Below, in pieces: positions 1 through 10,249 of a stretch of DNA of 64,000 nucleotides; position 1 is the first letter of the stretch, and each line of letters opens with the position of its first letter. Both the position numbers and the translations under genes were made by a program. The stretch comes from Symbiodinium natans (taxonomy: Eukaryota; Sar; Dinophyceae; Suessiales; Symbiodiniaceae): assembly GCA_905221605.1 (NCBI GenBank), contig CAJNDS010000197.1, positions 1 through 64,000 on the forward strand, in the 5' to 3' direction. The notes under the pieces are model-generated. The model saw only the letters and a list, made by a program, of their open reading frames with translations, was not told where the DNA came from and made no database searches.

Positions 1-253
1 CGTGCCATCTCCATGTTGAGGGACAGCGGTGGCCGCTACTCCCATTTGTTGACACCTGTACACAATGCCCATTACTGGTAATGCGCTGACAGCTCTCCTC
101 AACATTGCCCTCTGGAACAATGTGGAAAAATCTGAGTCGCTCGCTTGAAGTTGGTGTCTGGCCCCTGGCTTCGCCCGGAAGCGCTCATATTGGAGTCTGT
201 GAACAGGCTCCCGCGACAGTGGGGCATCTGTCGCAACCCTCACCCCCGACGCA

Positions 254-562
254 TCACACTTGACACGTCGTCCGGACTTGGGACCGGACAAGCTCAAGGA
301 ATGAAAATCGAAAAGGTCGAGAAAAAGTGTTGTTTCCTGCAAGTGGGGATTCCGTGCTGGTATGTAGGATGCTACGGTGTCGCTCCAGACAGGTTGGAGG
401 GTGGCCTTGAAGGCGTGTGAGCATAATGACCTCACGAGTGAGCCATGGGAATGCATCCATCGACAGGTATGGGACCAAAAGCACATAAGCAATGGCAAGA
501 AGGGACTGCTTGCCCTCGGCCTGCGATGCCATGTCCGTATTTTCCATCGGTGCGTTCTCCAT
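254..562 (-). CDS. Possible exon of an unidentified membrane or secreted protein
   Basis: A 102-codon minus-strand ORF starts at a true ATG (562; a second ATG at 547). After a short polar start it has a hydrophobic stretch (about residues 20-35, core LLAIAYVLLVPYL), which could be a signal anchor. It then continues with a mixed-composition tail. The neighbouring minus-strand blocks also tend to begin with a hydrophobic leader, which favours a real first exon. A competing frame is also open through this region, so the assignment is weak. I do not recognise the family. Confidence 0.3.
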   Translation of the reverse strand: MENAPMENTDMASQAEGKQSLLAIAYVLLVPYLSMDAFPWLTREVIMLTRLQGHPPTCLERHRSILHTSTESPLAGNNTFSRPFRFSFLELVRSQVRTTCQV

Positions 563-999
563 CGAGACCTGTCAGGACTAGGAGCTACTCGTGGCTGGAA
601 GTCATAGTTGTCATTGTGCATTCTGGGCCCCCCTTGGTTATGGCAAGGCTGTTTATCCAAGCACGCAGGGTTCAGCATCGATAACGGATGTACGGTGGGG
701 AGGTCTGGTGTACCAGGTACCTCAGGCATTCGGCGGGCACGCCCCCCTCTTGCTCCCCCTCCGCTGCAATAGGTGCATCGGGTAAGGGCAGTGCACATAT
801 TCAATACCCGAAACTGGGCGTCACTGCGCCTTATGAAGGTCTTCAACCAGCTGCTCGAAAAGCAGAGCTGCATTCTGTGACACAAGGCTGGGCTCATTCG
901 AACTGGCGTGCGATGCTGATTTCCCTGTTCGGCGGCTCCTGATGGTGATATGGGCGAGGGTGCACGGCACACACAACGTTTTTTAAAAGGTGCACTTAC

Positions 1000-2886
1000 A
1001 TCAAAAGCGATGGATATAGAGAGACCGGGGTGCATTCTATCATCGTGTATGCTCATGACCAAGTAGAGGTGGTACCACGTCATCTTTGCCTCATTGGCGA
1101 TCCGGGAGTGGGATTTGGTGAGCAAATGCCGCTGCCATTCCCGCAGGTTGCCAGGACTGTGTGAGCACAAGAGGCACGTCTCCGTAGTCCGCCAAAGCTT
1201 TTGCTCCAGTGCTGGGAGCCAGGTCATCTGCATGGCATCCAGCAGCTGTTCGCTGGTGACCCCAAAACGTGTCGCCGTAGTCTTCGCAAGTTGAATCATC
1301 TTGTCCACGAGAAGGTCACTCTCCTCTTCGCCCATCTCCATCTCCTTGCTTGGTGCCGGGTCCACCTTCACGGAAACCTCCTTGCTCCCGGGTGTCGAGG
1401 ATGACGATGCTTCTGGCTCTGCTCGTTGGGGATCTGCCACCTTGGGCTCCGAGTCCGGGTTGCCAACGGGTTGACCTACGTCGCCCTCCAGGTCCTTCTC
1501 GTAGTGGCCCCCCCGTCTCTTAGGCATGGGTGGCTGAGGCGGCACTCGTCTCCACGTACTGCTCGAGCTGGATGATTTGCCGTAGGAGGTCTGTGTGCGG
1601 GGCTTCCATGGTGTCCTGTTCTGTCGCCGATTCCAGTGGTTTTGGTACCATTGTCGGAGCTCCTCATATGGCAGCGGCTGCCACTCCTCGATCGGCTCGG
1701 GGTATTCCCAGGCAGGTGTCCGTGCCGGGCTGCGAAACCTCGTAGGTGGCCTCGTCGCTGAACGTGCCTTTGCAGCAGGCGATTTCCCATTGACACGCGT
1801 GAAGCTATCACAGGGATGGGCCGGCTTGAGTAGAATCTGCAGAGGGCCCGGTGGTATGCTGTCTGAACTTGGAGAATTGCAATGTCTGGCAGGCAACTGG
1901 GCACACATGTGAGCAGGCGTGGCGTGCCTGTTCTTATCCATCGTGGAGTCCGGCTCCGGGGTGCGGTGGGCCGCACATCCCCAGCCTGAGTAATCAAGGG
2001 TGCACACTGAGGTACAGCCGCAATGACTGTCTCTGTGTATGGCGCCGGCCACCAAGGTCGGGACTGATGTTTTGATATCTTCCTGCGCGCGCACTGGCGA
2101 GTGTGTAGTTGCATGGTATAGCAAAGTGTCGTGAGATTGATCTGCAATCTGTTGACTTGTTTTGACACGGAGGTGCTCAATCCCTGTGAGGCAGCCCACT
2201 GTCGCTCTCTTGGCTCCAGCTGGCACGGTACAGGAAAGCAAGGAGTAAGGAGCATCGGCCCATGCTGGTCAGTCCCACGCAGCTGGAGTGCTTGCATCAC
2301 CTGGCCTGCTTGGCCCACCCTGTGTCGGAGGAGTTGGCGGTGGCACCATAACCTGATGCGGCACACTGCCTTTTGGGAAGGCATCGAGGGACATCCAGGT
2401 GACGTTGGTGTTGGGGTCCCAGACCACGGTGTAGATCCCCTGTTGCAGCACCCCACAGGCTCCCTTGGCCGGGGTAGGTGGCGGCGGTCCGCCTGCTCCC
2501 AGCGGCGGTCGGCCTCCTCCGCCCATCCCCGGTGGGTTGTGTGGTGTAGGAGGCGGAGGCCCGGCCGGCATGCATGGTGCAGCCCCCATTGTCTTTGGCA
2601 GCACTGCCGGCGCACTCGTTGTCGTCTCCGCGCCAGTCGCCGAGGTTTTGGCCTTTGCTCCCACGCTGGAGTCGTTGGTAGTGCCTCCCACTCCGCTTGC
2701 CTTGGCAGCACTGCCGCTGGCCTTTGCCGAGGAAGATCGTTCCGCCACAGGGGACCTAGTCCGTGTCCGAGATCTCCGCGAGGTAGGTGTCTCCATGATC
2801 TCCCGCATGGTGCCGTCGGCGTCATCGTCCTCCTCATCGATTGGCTCATGCGCCCCCTCGGGGCTGCTTTCGTCCTCCTCTGCCAT
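1000..2886 (-). CDS. Disordered Pro/Glu-rich protein with C-terminal C2H2-type zinc finger (likely multi-exon)
   Basis: ATG at 2886 opens an acidic, Ser/Arg-rich start (EEDESSPEG) followed by Ala/Ser and proline-rich low-complexity sequence (GPPPPTP repeats) and a folded-looking end (IYTVVWDPNTNVTWM) near 2340. That stretch stops at a TGA at 2271-2269. The same frame is then free of stops all the way to position 1. Within it, about 1690-1000 looks convincingly coding: a polar linker, a helical segment, and a finger C-x2-C-x12-H-x5-H (CLLC...H...H) at about 1130-1180. At 999 there is a textbook splice donor, GAT|GTAAGT, so the exon probably ends at 1000. The middle (about 2270-1740), including the TGA, may be an intron. 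Composition is typical of gag-like or nucleic-acid-binding proteins of mobile elements, but I cannot name it. Confidence 0.5.
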
Positions 2887-2889
2887 GGT

Positions 2890-4283
2890 GGGGGATTCCC
2901 CTGTAGCCAAGAGTGGCCGAGGTGGCACAACACACAATAGCGCTCTTTTGAACCAGAGCTTCGAAACGGATTGTATTGAGTAGCTGTGCACGCGGGTGCG
3001 GACTGGGCAAATGGGTGGTTAGACAGAAGCAGAGCGCAAGTCTGACTCAAAATACTGGCGTGTATGTCGGCAGCTCTCAGCGGTCCTGCAGTGGTGTTCG
3101 TCGCGGGTGTGAGCCTTGGCGGTGCAGTACCTGCGACATCTGGGTACAGGAGACTTCCATGCAAATGCCAATGCGAATAACCAATCAGCATGCTCTTTCG
3201 GCACTTAGTATCGGTCGCAGTTCTCGGCTGCCTCCGGTGCAGGAAACGCTTGCGGCTGGGAGCATACATGAACTCAGTCTGAGATTCATTACACACTGCA
3301 AGCAGAGTAGCGGTGTCCGCTGACCCCGGCCTGTTCCATGGCGAGTATCGACCCGCTCCCATGTATGGTTCAGAAACGACGCATGATTCGAGAAAGGCTG
3401 GCGGATGTGCATGGGGTGAAGACAAAGCTCGATGCCACAAGAGGGAGATTGTCATGCAAGCACGCAGCAAGGGCTTGGGTTTTTGCTGTCTGAAAAAGCG
3501 ACCCTCCATGTCAATGCTATGTGTCTCCCGTACAGCGACATCCATGTGTGCAACTCCATCATATAGGCCAGTATCGCTCTCCTCAGCGCTCAGGGATTTT
3601 GCGAGATCCTGCAGCCACAGTGGGTAAAAGCACAAATGTAGAGCGGCCCAACAGCTACTGCATTCCGTAAGCTCGTCCCGCCTGGTCGCGTTCTCCGGCA
3701 GTTGATCCGATTGCAGTATTGTGGCGATGTGCTCCATGAACTGGGCTAAGGCTTCTGCTCGATCCGTCCCTCCCCGTTGTGTCAGCACCGCATGGATCGT
3801 GGACAGGACAGTGTACGCCGGTATTTGCCGTGCAGTGTTCCTAAGTGCAGAATGGAAATCTTGCTCCGACAGTGCTCGCCCCTCACCGGAAAAGTGGATC
3901 CAGCATATTGCTGTCAAGGCATGTAGCGCCCCTTGAACATGAAAAGTGACCATAGGTGCAGTCTGCGTGGGCGGGGCATGTTCGGTGGAAGTCTGTGTGT
4001 CTGGTACCGTAGCGTCGCGGCAAGTGTGTGATGTTGGTGCCGTAGGTGTGTCTCCCGGGCAGATCAGCGGGATGGGTGCCGCAAGCTGTTCTAGGACGGG
4101 AGTACTGAAAATGTTCGGCACATTGTTCTGTCCTCCGGGGTGCGGTGTCCGCCTACCCGGGTTGTCCCCCACTGCTGTCTTCCCTGGAGCCGCATAAGCC
4201 AATGTAACATAGAGCAAAAATAAACTCACAGCCATTCTCCATGTGTACAATCGAGAGAAATGCATTTGGAGTTTTGCAACCAT
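2890..4283 (-). CDS. Unidentified secreted-type protein with N-terminal signal peptide
   Basis: ATG codons at 4283, 4265 and 4235 share one frame. The last begins a classical signal peptide (MAVSLFLLYVTLAYA then APGK). After it come a Thr/Pro-rich stretch, then an apparently globular region with helices (LSEQDFHSALRNTARQ; RAEALAQFMEHI), scattered cysteines (ECSSCWAALHLC) and a C-terminal CVLCHLGH motif near 2910. The frame stays open to 1476, but below about 2890 its composition becomes Arg/His/Gly-rich, like the shadow of the overlapping frame starting at 2886. I therefore end the supported part there. It may be one long exon of a spliced gene. No family recognised. Confidence 0.42.
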
Positions 4284-4292
4284 GGCAAGCAG

Positions 4293-5528
4293 CTACAGAG
4301 CTACTGAGAAAGAAGCGAGGACACTGTGGCCCCCCAAGCAACACACAACAAGAAAAAGATTCACTTGAGCCGGGGGCTTCTGCGTGATGATAGGGTCATA
4401 AACCTTCAAATACGCTGCCGGAAACGTTTCAGGCAGATGCAGTAGCGTGTCAGCGATTCCGATCAGCATACCCGAGTCTTGCAGCTGGTTCGGTATGCCG
4501 TTCAAAAACACCTCATAGGCCCTATATGCCCGAAGCTGCTGGCAGTGTGTTGTGAGGTGTTGCGAGTCACGCAGGTTCATGTAGGGCCGAGGTTTGACAT
4601 TCTTACCAAAGTGATGTCCCGCTGCAAGTGCGCGCCACATGAGATCACAGACCGAGACTGTGTTGCTCTGCATGATGGGTGCGCAGGCTGGGGCGCTGGG
4701 ATCGCGGGTGCCGCTGGGCTCGCTAGGCCCTCGAGGCTTGGCTTTTGGTGGTTCCAGCTGCTGAGAGCCGTCTTCGTCCAAAGCGAGAGGCCGACTTTCC
4801 TTGCGAGCTTGGACAGCGGGCACAGGCCTGGCGGGGATGGGCGTCAGGCCATGGGGAGGCATAGGGAGATCCGATTTTGGTTCCGTCAGGCCAAGTGAGT
4901 CCGTGGGAGACTTAGCGCAAGGGGGCTGTGACGCTTCAACCGTCCTAATCCCATCCGGAGATGCTGTGTGCGTGGGCCGTGTCCGGGGGCTGGGTGGACG
5001 TCGTACGCCAGGCGGCGGGTCCCCAATGTTGCCGCCACTACGGGGTGGACACGAGGCGGCGCTACCCCCTCCGATCCTGTGATCAACTTCACTAGAGGGA
5101 GTCGTCACACAAGCATCCAGAGCAATAGGACTCGCGGCCGGCACAACCGCATGCTCTTTCGTTGCAGGCTCCTTCGTCAGTGGTCCTCTCTCCCGCGTTG
5201 GGGTGCCGCAAGGGGTTCGGGAAACGTCCCGTCTAGCTGGCGGAGGCGGGCTGACAGCTGCCGCAATGGAGCCCCTCGCGGCCCGAGGCTGGAGCCATGG
5301 TGTACCCCACCGCTCGCCATGGCGCGCGTTTGCGGTAGCCTCGCCTTGGGCTGGCGACTGCTGCGGCGTAGGAACCTCGACTGCAGTAGCAACTACCACG
5401 TCGGGACTGTTACTACCCGCGGGCACAGGGCTGTTTCCCGGAGAGTCCACATCAATCGCAGTTTCGGAGGCAGCCTTACCCGTACGCACAGGAGGAGGTA
5501 TTGAGGCCACAAATCTTTTCAAACTCAT
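4293..5528 (-). CDS. Pro/Ser-rich protein with conserved C-terminal domain (family also present at 24.3 kb)
   Basis: The first ATG in frame is at 5528 (MSLKRFVASIPPP). Residues 1-280 are low-complexity and rich in Pro, Ser, Ala and Arg, so probably disordered. From about residue 282 (MQSNTVSVCDLMWRALAAG) a folded segment runs to IITQ at 4380. The last 29 codons, down to the stop at 4293, look less like protein. A second, internally deleted copy of just this segment lies on the opposite strand at 24281-24482, and similarity ends exactly at the ATCATCACGCAG codons. This suggests that 4380 is an exon boundary or repeat edge. Minus-strand neighbours lie close on both sides. Function unknown; possibly a mobile-element ORF given the duplicated copy. 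Confidence 0.5.
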   Translation of the reverse strand: MSLKRFVASIPPPVRTGKAASETAIDVDSPGNSPVPAGSNSPDVVVATAVEVPTPQQSPAQGEATANARHGERWGTPWLQPRAARGSIAAAVSPPPPARRDVSRTPCGTPTRERGPLTKEPATKEHAVVPAASPIALDACVTTPSSEVDHRIGGGSAASCPPRSGGNIGDPPPGVRRPPSPRTRPTHTASPDGIRTVEASQPPCAKSPTDSLGLTEPKSDLPMPPHGLTPIPARPVPAVQARKESRPLALDEDGSQQLEPPKAKPRGPSEPSGTRDPSAPACAPIMQSNTVSVCDLMWRALAAGHHFGKNVKPRPYMNLRDSQHLTTHCQQLRAYRAYEVFLNGIPNQLQDSGMLIGIADTLLHLPETFPAAYLKVYDPIITQKPPAQVNLFLVVCCLGGHSVLASFSVAL

Positions 5529-6016
5529 GTGACTACCCCACAGGCAGCGGAGAACCACGAGGCAACCTCCAGACACCAAGATCCCTGGAAAGCCCTTACA
5601 AAAACAAGGGAGGGACTCAAGGAAAGAGAGGACCAAACAAAAAGCACAACACACAGGAGAGAAGAAGCAGAAAGGCGAGAAAAAACCAGTCAGGAGCGTT
5701 ACAACCCTCTACACAATGGGTTCCTCGTTCAGTCAGCCAGCCACCCTTAGCTTGAGCCAGGGCACATCCAACGCGCAACCTGAAAAGGGATGCAGCATGT
5801 CATCGCAGGTGGCTGTTACTTGTGGCTGCAATGTGCTGCATGTACAAAGCAATGACCTGGAGACGATGGCATCCTTTACTTTGTCCGTGCACAGTAGTAC
5901 ACCAGAATGCAGGCGTACCTCGGTTGCTGGTCTGTTTGTAGCGGCAACACAAGGGCCGGCGCGCATAAATCGATTAAAATGGAAAAAGGAAGGCACTCTC
6001 TACCCTGCCCCGACGA

Positions 6017-6886
6017 CTACTCCGGGAGCTCGATATGGTCCGCCAGCAGCCAATCAGGATCGCTCAGCAATGCAGGCCACACCACATGCTCCGGGTCCTT
6101 GCCGATAACCACCTGGCGGATTGTGAGGCCGGGGGCCCAGGGGTACTGCGTGCGTCCGTAGCCCTTGAAGGCGGTAAAGTGTGAGTCTTCGGAAAGGGCT
6201 TCTGTGACAGGAGGCACGCGATGATTGCCCCGCACCGAGTAGCCCATCCGAAGGTGGTGCTGAAAGGTCTCTACGTCCTTTCGTCCGCCATAGACTAAAA
6301 TTCGTGTCTCCCCGCCCGTTGGGGCTGGCAGCAAAGAAGGCAGCCTAATGGGGCCCATGCAAACACAAGCCCGGAAGGTCGCATGGGCCTCGGAAATTGC
6401 AATCTGGTAGGTGATGGTTCCTCCAGAGCCAAGGCCCATGAGATATGTGGGCAAGGAGATGCGAGGGCTCGCATCACGTTGGACGGCCAGTAGGAGCGGT
6501 AGAATTTCCATTGTATACACTGCCTTGGTCCAGGCAGCACCGTCAGGCAGAATCCAGGCAGGCGGTGAGCCTGCTTGTCCCGCCACAGGCCATGCGCAGG
6601 CAATGACGGCCTTTTTGAAAGCCAGGTTGCTCCACAGATACTCGATGGCCCCTTGCCAAGGCAGTGGGTGCATATTCTCCACATAGAAATGTCCACAACC
6701 AGGGAGGAGAAGCACTATCGAGTTGGCTTCCCCTGCATCCGCACTCGGCCGGGATACAACAAAGGGGAGGGCTGAACTGCCATGGCTCGCCGTAATCCAG
6801 GTGTTTTCACGCCCAGCTACGAGCGGAGGGGCGACCAATGGAGGAGGCTGCAGGTTCTCCAGGCCAAGGGGCTCTTGCAATGCCAT
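6017..6886 (-). CDS. Divergent alpha/beta-hydrolase-fold protein (esterase/depolymerase-like)
   Basis: The first true ATG is at 6886 (MALQEPLG), giving 289 residues; the frame stays open upstream to about 7006, so a spliced 5' exon with a leader (INWVGCLFFAMA) is possible. Features of the fold are visible: a beta-strand plus loop (NSIVLLLPGCGHFYVEN), a nucleophile-elbow-like MGLGSGG near the middle, a strand followed by an acid (ILVYGGRKDVE), and a late DPEHVVWP that could hold the histidine. Compared with the usual MGLSxGG elbow, the serine is shifted by one position, so catalysis is uncertain. Size and motif order fit the esterase/PHB-depolymerase-like group. Substrate cannot be told. Confidence 0.5.
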   Translation of the reverse strand: MALQEPLGLENLQPPPLVAPPLVAGRENTWITASHGSSALPFVVSRPSADAGEANSIVLLLPGCGHFYVENMHPLPWQGAIEYLWSNLAFKKAVIACAWPVAGQAGSPPAWILPDGAAWTKAVYTMEILPLLLAVQRDASPRISLPTYLMGLGSGGTITYQIAISEAHATFRACVCMGPIRLPSLLPAPTGGETRILVYGGRKDVETFQHHLRMGYSVRGNHRVPPVTEALSEDSHFTAFKGYGRTQYPWAPGLTIRQVVIGKDPEHVVWPALLSDPDWLLADHIELPE

Positions 6887-7184
6887 GGCGAAGAAGAGGC
6901 AGCCTACCCAGTTGATGGGGCAAGGTAGAGGAAGACTGGGCAGTCTTGCCTGAGAGCCGTGCCGTCCAGCGCAAAGAATGTCACACAACAACAAGCTTGC
7001 TCCCAACTTCCCCTGACTCAGCTCCCTTCAGTTGGAGACTACATCAGCAGTATAACATGATCAATGGTTACAACTTTCCAAATCGGTCAAGACAACAGCA
7101 TGACATTACAGGAATGCCGCATGACCATGGATAACGACCGATGTACTAGGCCGCCGTTTGTTCCGTCTTCGCACAAGGTCAGCG

Positions 7185-7925
7185 TTAGATGTCACTATCC
7201 GAATGCCGATTGTCCTCAAGCAGATGCATGGTCTCGTCATCTAAATGCTCGAGAATGTCGGTAGCAATACGTTCATAGAGGAAGCACGCTACCCACTCCA
7301 GAATGACGGCATTATCATTGGGGACAGCATCGGACATCGCTTGCAAAAGCAAATTGACTTTATCGGCAGTGAAACGCCATGCAAGCAAAAGATGCTGCTC
7401 CAAATGTGCTTTTATGAGGTAAATTGGAAAATCTTCCTGGCTAGGCACAATGATTGGCCTGGCCCAGGCTAAAAGGGCATTCTGCTGTGGTCCAGGCGGA
7501 CGTCTGAACATAGCCAGTAACGCCCCGTACTCCTGGGCAAGCTCGTTCCTCAAATCCTGCGAAAGATCTCGAAGGTGGTGTGCAAGCCAGGCACGATGAC
7601 CTCCAACAGAGTGCGCGAGTTCGGCCGCAGCAACCATGGCGAGGGTCCGTTGATTAGGACGTCCTTGGGCTGCCGAGGCATCGCGGATTCCTTGCAGTAC
7701 GAGGAGCTTGGTGAGCGATATCCAGCCAGCACTACAAGTGTGGCCGTGGCCTTCGAGGATGGGCTCGCTGGAAAAGATCTCCGGGTGTTCGTAAGGGTAG
7801 CATCTTTCCCAGTCACTGTCGCCATCTCCATTGACCAGTGTAAAGGCTGCCACCAATGACCAACGAAGCAGCCATGCCGGGCAGTTAGTTCGGGGAGGGC
7901 AAGCGGGCGCCTGCTCCTGTGAGCC
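7185..7925 (-). CDS. Unidentified exon with hydrophobic leader
   Basis: The frame is open from above 7925 down to a stop at 7185. It has no usable ATG, but a strong splice acceptor (pyrimidine-rich run, then GCCGCCAG) sits just upstream, so the exon probably begins at 7925 and gives 246 codons. It starts with a cysteine/proline stretch and a hydrophobic run (PAWLLRWSLVAAFTLV), then acidic GDGDSDWE, then a largely helical region (MVAAAELAHSV; LRNELAQEYGALLAMF; YLIKAHLEQHLLLAW) and an acidic end (LDDETMHLLEDN). It could be a secreted or membrane-anchored helical protein. No family recognised. Confidence 0.42.
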   Translation of the reverse strand, partial: GSQEQAPACPPRTNCPAWLLRWSLVAAFTLVNGDGDSDWERCYPYEHPEIFSSEPILEGHGHTCSAGWISLTKLLVLQGIRDASAAQGRPNQRTLAMVAAAELAHSVGGHRAWLAHHLRDLSQDLRNELAQEYGALLAMFRRPPGPQQNALLAWARPIIVPSQEDFPIYLIKAHLEQHLLLAWRFTADKVNLLLQAMSDAVPNDNAVILEWVACFLYERIATDILEHLDDETMHLLEDNRHSDSDI

Positions 7926-8047
7926 CTGGCGGCACAGAACAAGGGGGCAAGTTAGCGGGTAACACCATCACTCCTTTATGTTCGCGGCTGAGAGGGCTAT
8001 GAGCCACAGGAACAAACTGTCAATCCATGCGGGGGACTAGGGCGTGT

Positions 8048-8294
8048 GAGTGCGGGCGCACTCACGTACCCAACATCAAATCACTCCCGCACCCTCACAA
8101 GATTCTCCGCAGGTAATACTCGGGAGCAAGGGAGCAACCCGAACGGGAGCTCCTGAGCCGCTTCATCGAGCCCCTGCTCGGAAATTGCGGTGGGGGGTCA
8201 CTGCTCGTCAAACTTGTACAGAGAAGGTAAATGGATCTACTGCCTTGAGAAGAGATGCAGGTTCCTACACCGCCGTGTGCGGGCGCACTCACGT
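8048..8294. repeat. Pair of 18-20 bp GC-rich motifs around a palindromic core
   Basis: The motif GTGCGGGCGCACTCACGT occurs at about 8050-8067 and again at 8277-8294 in the same orientation. The first copy, extended left, is a perfect hairpin: GTGAGTGC, loop GGGC, GCACTCAC (8046-8065). The 230 bp between contain no convincing gene. They may be ends of a small non-autonomous element. Confidence 0.45.
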
Positions 8295-8539
8295 CGCATG
8301 ATTTTTTTTTTTGGACTGACGCCTCTTTACTACATCAGTAGCACAGTAGGCCGGTCTTGTTGGGCTCGACGTAAAGGGTGAAACAAAGTCAGCGCACACA
8401 ATCCGCCAAACACACCAAGCAACCACCAAGCAAACAAACACCAAAGAAACAAAGCGAGCAATCGCGCTGAACTACTAGATACCCCACGGACTCAGTACTC
8501 GAAGTCGTCAATGAAGTCCCGGTTCACAAGGAAGCACAG

Positions 8540-9054
8540 AGCTTGTGGGGGAATCGCAAATTGCGACATTGCCAGATTCTCAAAACCACCATCATGTAGC
8601 CACTGGTGCGACAGCGGTTATTCAAATCGAGGGTCATCAGATTCGGATCACGTACTCGTTGTCAAGGACAGACAACCGACACTCAATGGCGAAAGGATGT
8701 TGCAAGTCAGACTCCCTGGGGGGGATGAAAGATGTGCATACCCCATGGTGGTCAGCCAGTGGGGACTTAACAGCAAGAACAATCAAGGCAAGACCGGCCC
8801 AGGGCACTCCATGGTGGTCAGCCAGTGGAGTAGCTCCGAGCTCTGGGTGCTCCATTCACCTTGGCGTGCAAGTGCCCACCCAGAGCACAGGCACATGCCC
8901 CATGGAAGTCAGCCAGTGGGGACTTGACAGCAAGAACAATCAAAGCAGGACCGGCCTAGGGCACTCCATGGTGGTCAGCCAGTGGAGTAGCTCCGAGCAC
9001 AGGGTTCTCCAGTCAACCTGGCGTTCAAGTGCCCACCCAGAGAGGTGCCGCGCA
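8540..9054 (+). repeat. Repeat arm with a 2 x 157 bp tandem duplication (left partner of 26.0-26.5 kb)
   Basis: From 8741 to about 9054 two 157 bp copies follow one another; each contains two versions of CCATGGTGGTCAGCCAGTGG (8745, 8811, 8902, 8968, exact 157 bp spacing). The flanking sequence from 8540 (GGGAATCGCAAATTGCGA and following) resembles, in reverse complement, the sequence at 26,450-26,520. The CCATGG...CAGC motif also recurs in reverse complement at 26,02x-26,26x. A 263-codon ORF runs through the array but mirrors the repeat and is not taken as a gene. Confidence 0.6.
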
Positions 9055-9539
9055 CGACTAGAGGGAGGCGAGAGTAGCTGCAGCTACCGATTCCACGGGG
9101 AGAGTCCACACAGCGAGTTACCAAACCCTGAACGCCACAGGGTTTATAATGACAACGAGGAGGAACCTCCCAGTCCAGACATCTCACAAGGCCACGCAAC
9201 CTTGGCGCTGGCCTGCGCATCCGCACGCATCAGGTCCCTCCAAACCCAAACCCGCGAGGTGCGTCGGTCAGGAGATGGAAGGGCTCACATCACATTGGTG
9301 CCGAATGCAAGGATCTCCATAGTATTGCTACTTTGATTCGATCAGAGCCTTCAAGTAACATCCACGCGGGCGGGGAGCCACTTGCCCTGCCGCAGGCAAG
9401 CTCAGACGAGGGCGACCCTCCAGAGTCCCAAGAGGGCCAGATTGTTCTACAAGTGGGGAATGGCACTCAGTAAGAGGCCGGGAGCACACATGTAGCACCG
9501 AGTGCGCAGGTGCGTCGCAAAAGGAAGAAACAGAAGAAG

Positions 9540-10090
9540 AGAGGGTTTTTTCTTGGCCCCGCACTGTGGTTGAAAAAAAGACAGAAGTTTTTTCTTGACC
9601 CCAATACCTTTTCCAAACAAAAAAAAAAACACGGAGGGTTTTGAAAAAGACACTTTGGGGCCAAGAAAAAAACCAGCTCGGACTTATCTGCAGACAGGTG
9701 ACTTAAGAGGTCTTTCTTGGCAAGAACCTTTTGACGTTTTTCCATGCAATCCCGGGTGATCCTTTGCCAACTTTGTTTGGAATTTTCTTTAACGAGCACT
9801 TGTGCCGCTTCAGCGAGCACTTATGCCGTCGGCGAGCATTTTGCCGCTCAGTCGTCCAAGAATTTCTGTTTTGAAAACTTTCCAAAGAGATGTTTTTTGT
9901 TTTTTGTTTTTGCAGCTCTGGTCGAATGAAAGTTTTCATGCAAGCATCGTGCCGCTCTTGACGAGCACTTGTGCCGCTTCAGCAAGCACTTGTGCCGTCG
10001 GCAAGCATTTTGCCGCTCAGTCGTCTAAGAATTTCTGTTTAGAAAACTTTTGAAAGAGATGTTTTTTTATGTTTTTTGCAGCTCTGCCAC
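9540..10090. repeat. Poly-A/T-rich segment followed by a 2 x 169 bp tandem repeat
   Basis: 9540-9680 holds runs of A and T broken by GGGGCC-type motifs. From 9793 to about 10090 a 169 bp unit occurs twice (both begin CGAGCACTTGTGCCGCTTCAG, at 9793 and 9962) with a shared end (GTTTTTTGCAGCTCTG). No gene is seen between 9340 and 10250. Confidence 0.6.
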
Positions 10091-10249
10091 ATTGTGTTAG
10101 ATCAAGTCTGATAAAATTTTTTAGAATTCTCGCGATCCTGTGTCCGCGCAGTGGACACATCTCTGGAAATTTTTTTAGCTTCTGCACCTCGAAGAAAAAG
10201 TATCCTGGTGCACAGGTGTGTTGTCATTGCCATTTTTGCAGGCTTTATT

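Noticed and set aside
2269-2271. In-frame TGA as a selenocysteine codon
   Set aside because: No SECIS-like structure or known selenoprotein context was seen; an intron or mutation explains it more simply.
2131-2983. Plus-strand ORFs of 172 and 269 codons opposite the Pro-rich gene
   Set aside because: Gly/Ser/Ala- and Arg/Trp/Cys-rich shadows of the minus-strand proline-rich coding sequence.
4365-4385. Spliced-leader relic (GGCTCAAG on the minus strand)
   Set aside because: Only eight contiguous matching bases, with poor flanks; the 60.6 kb pair is far better.
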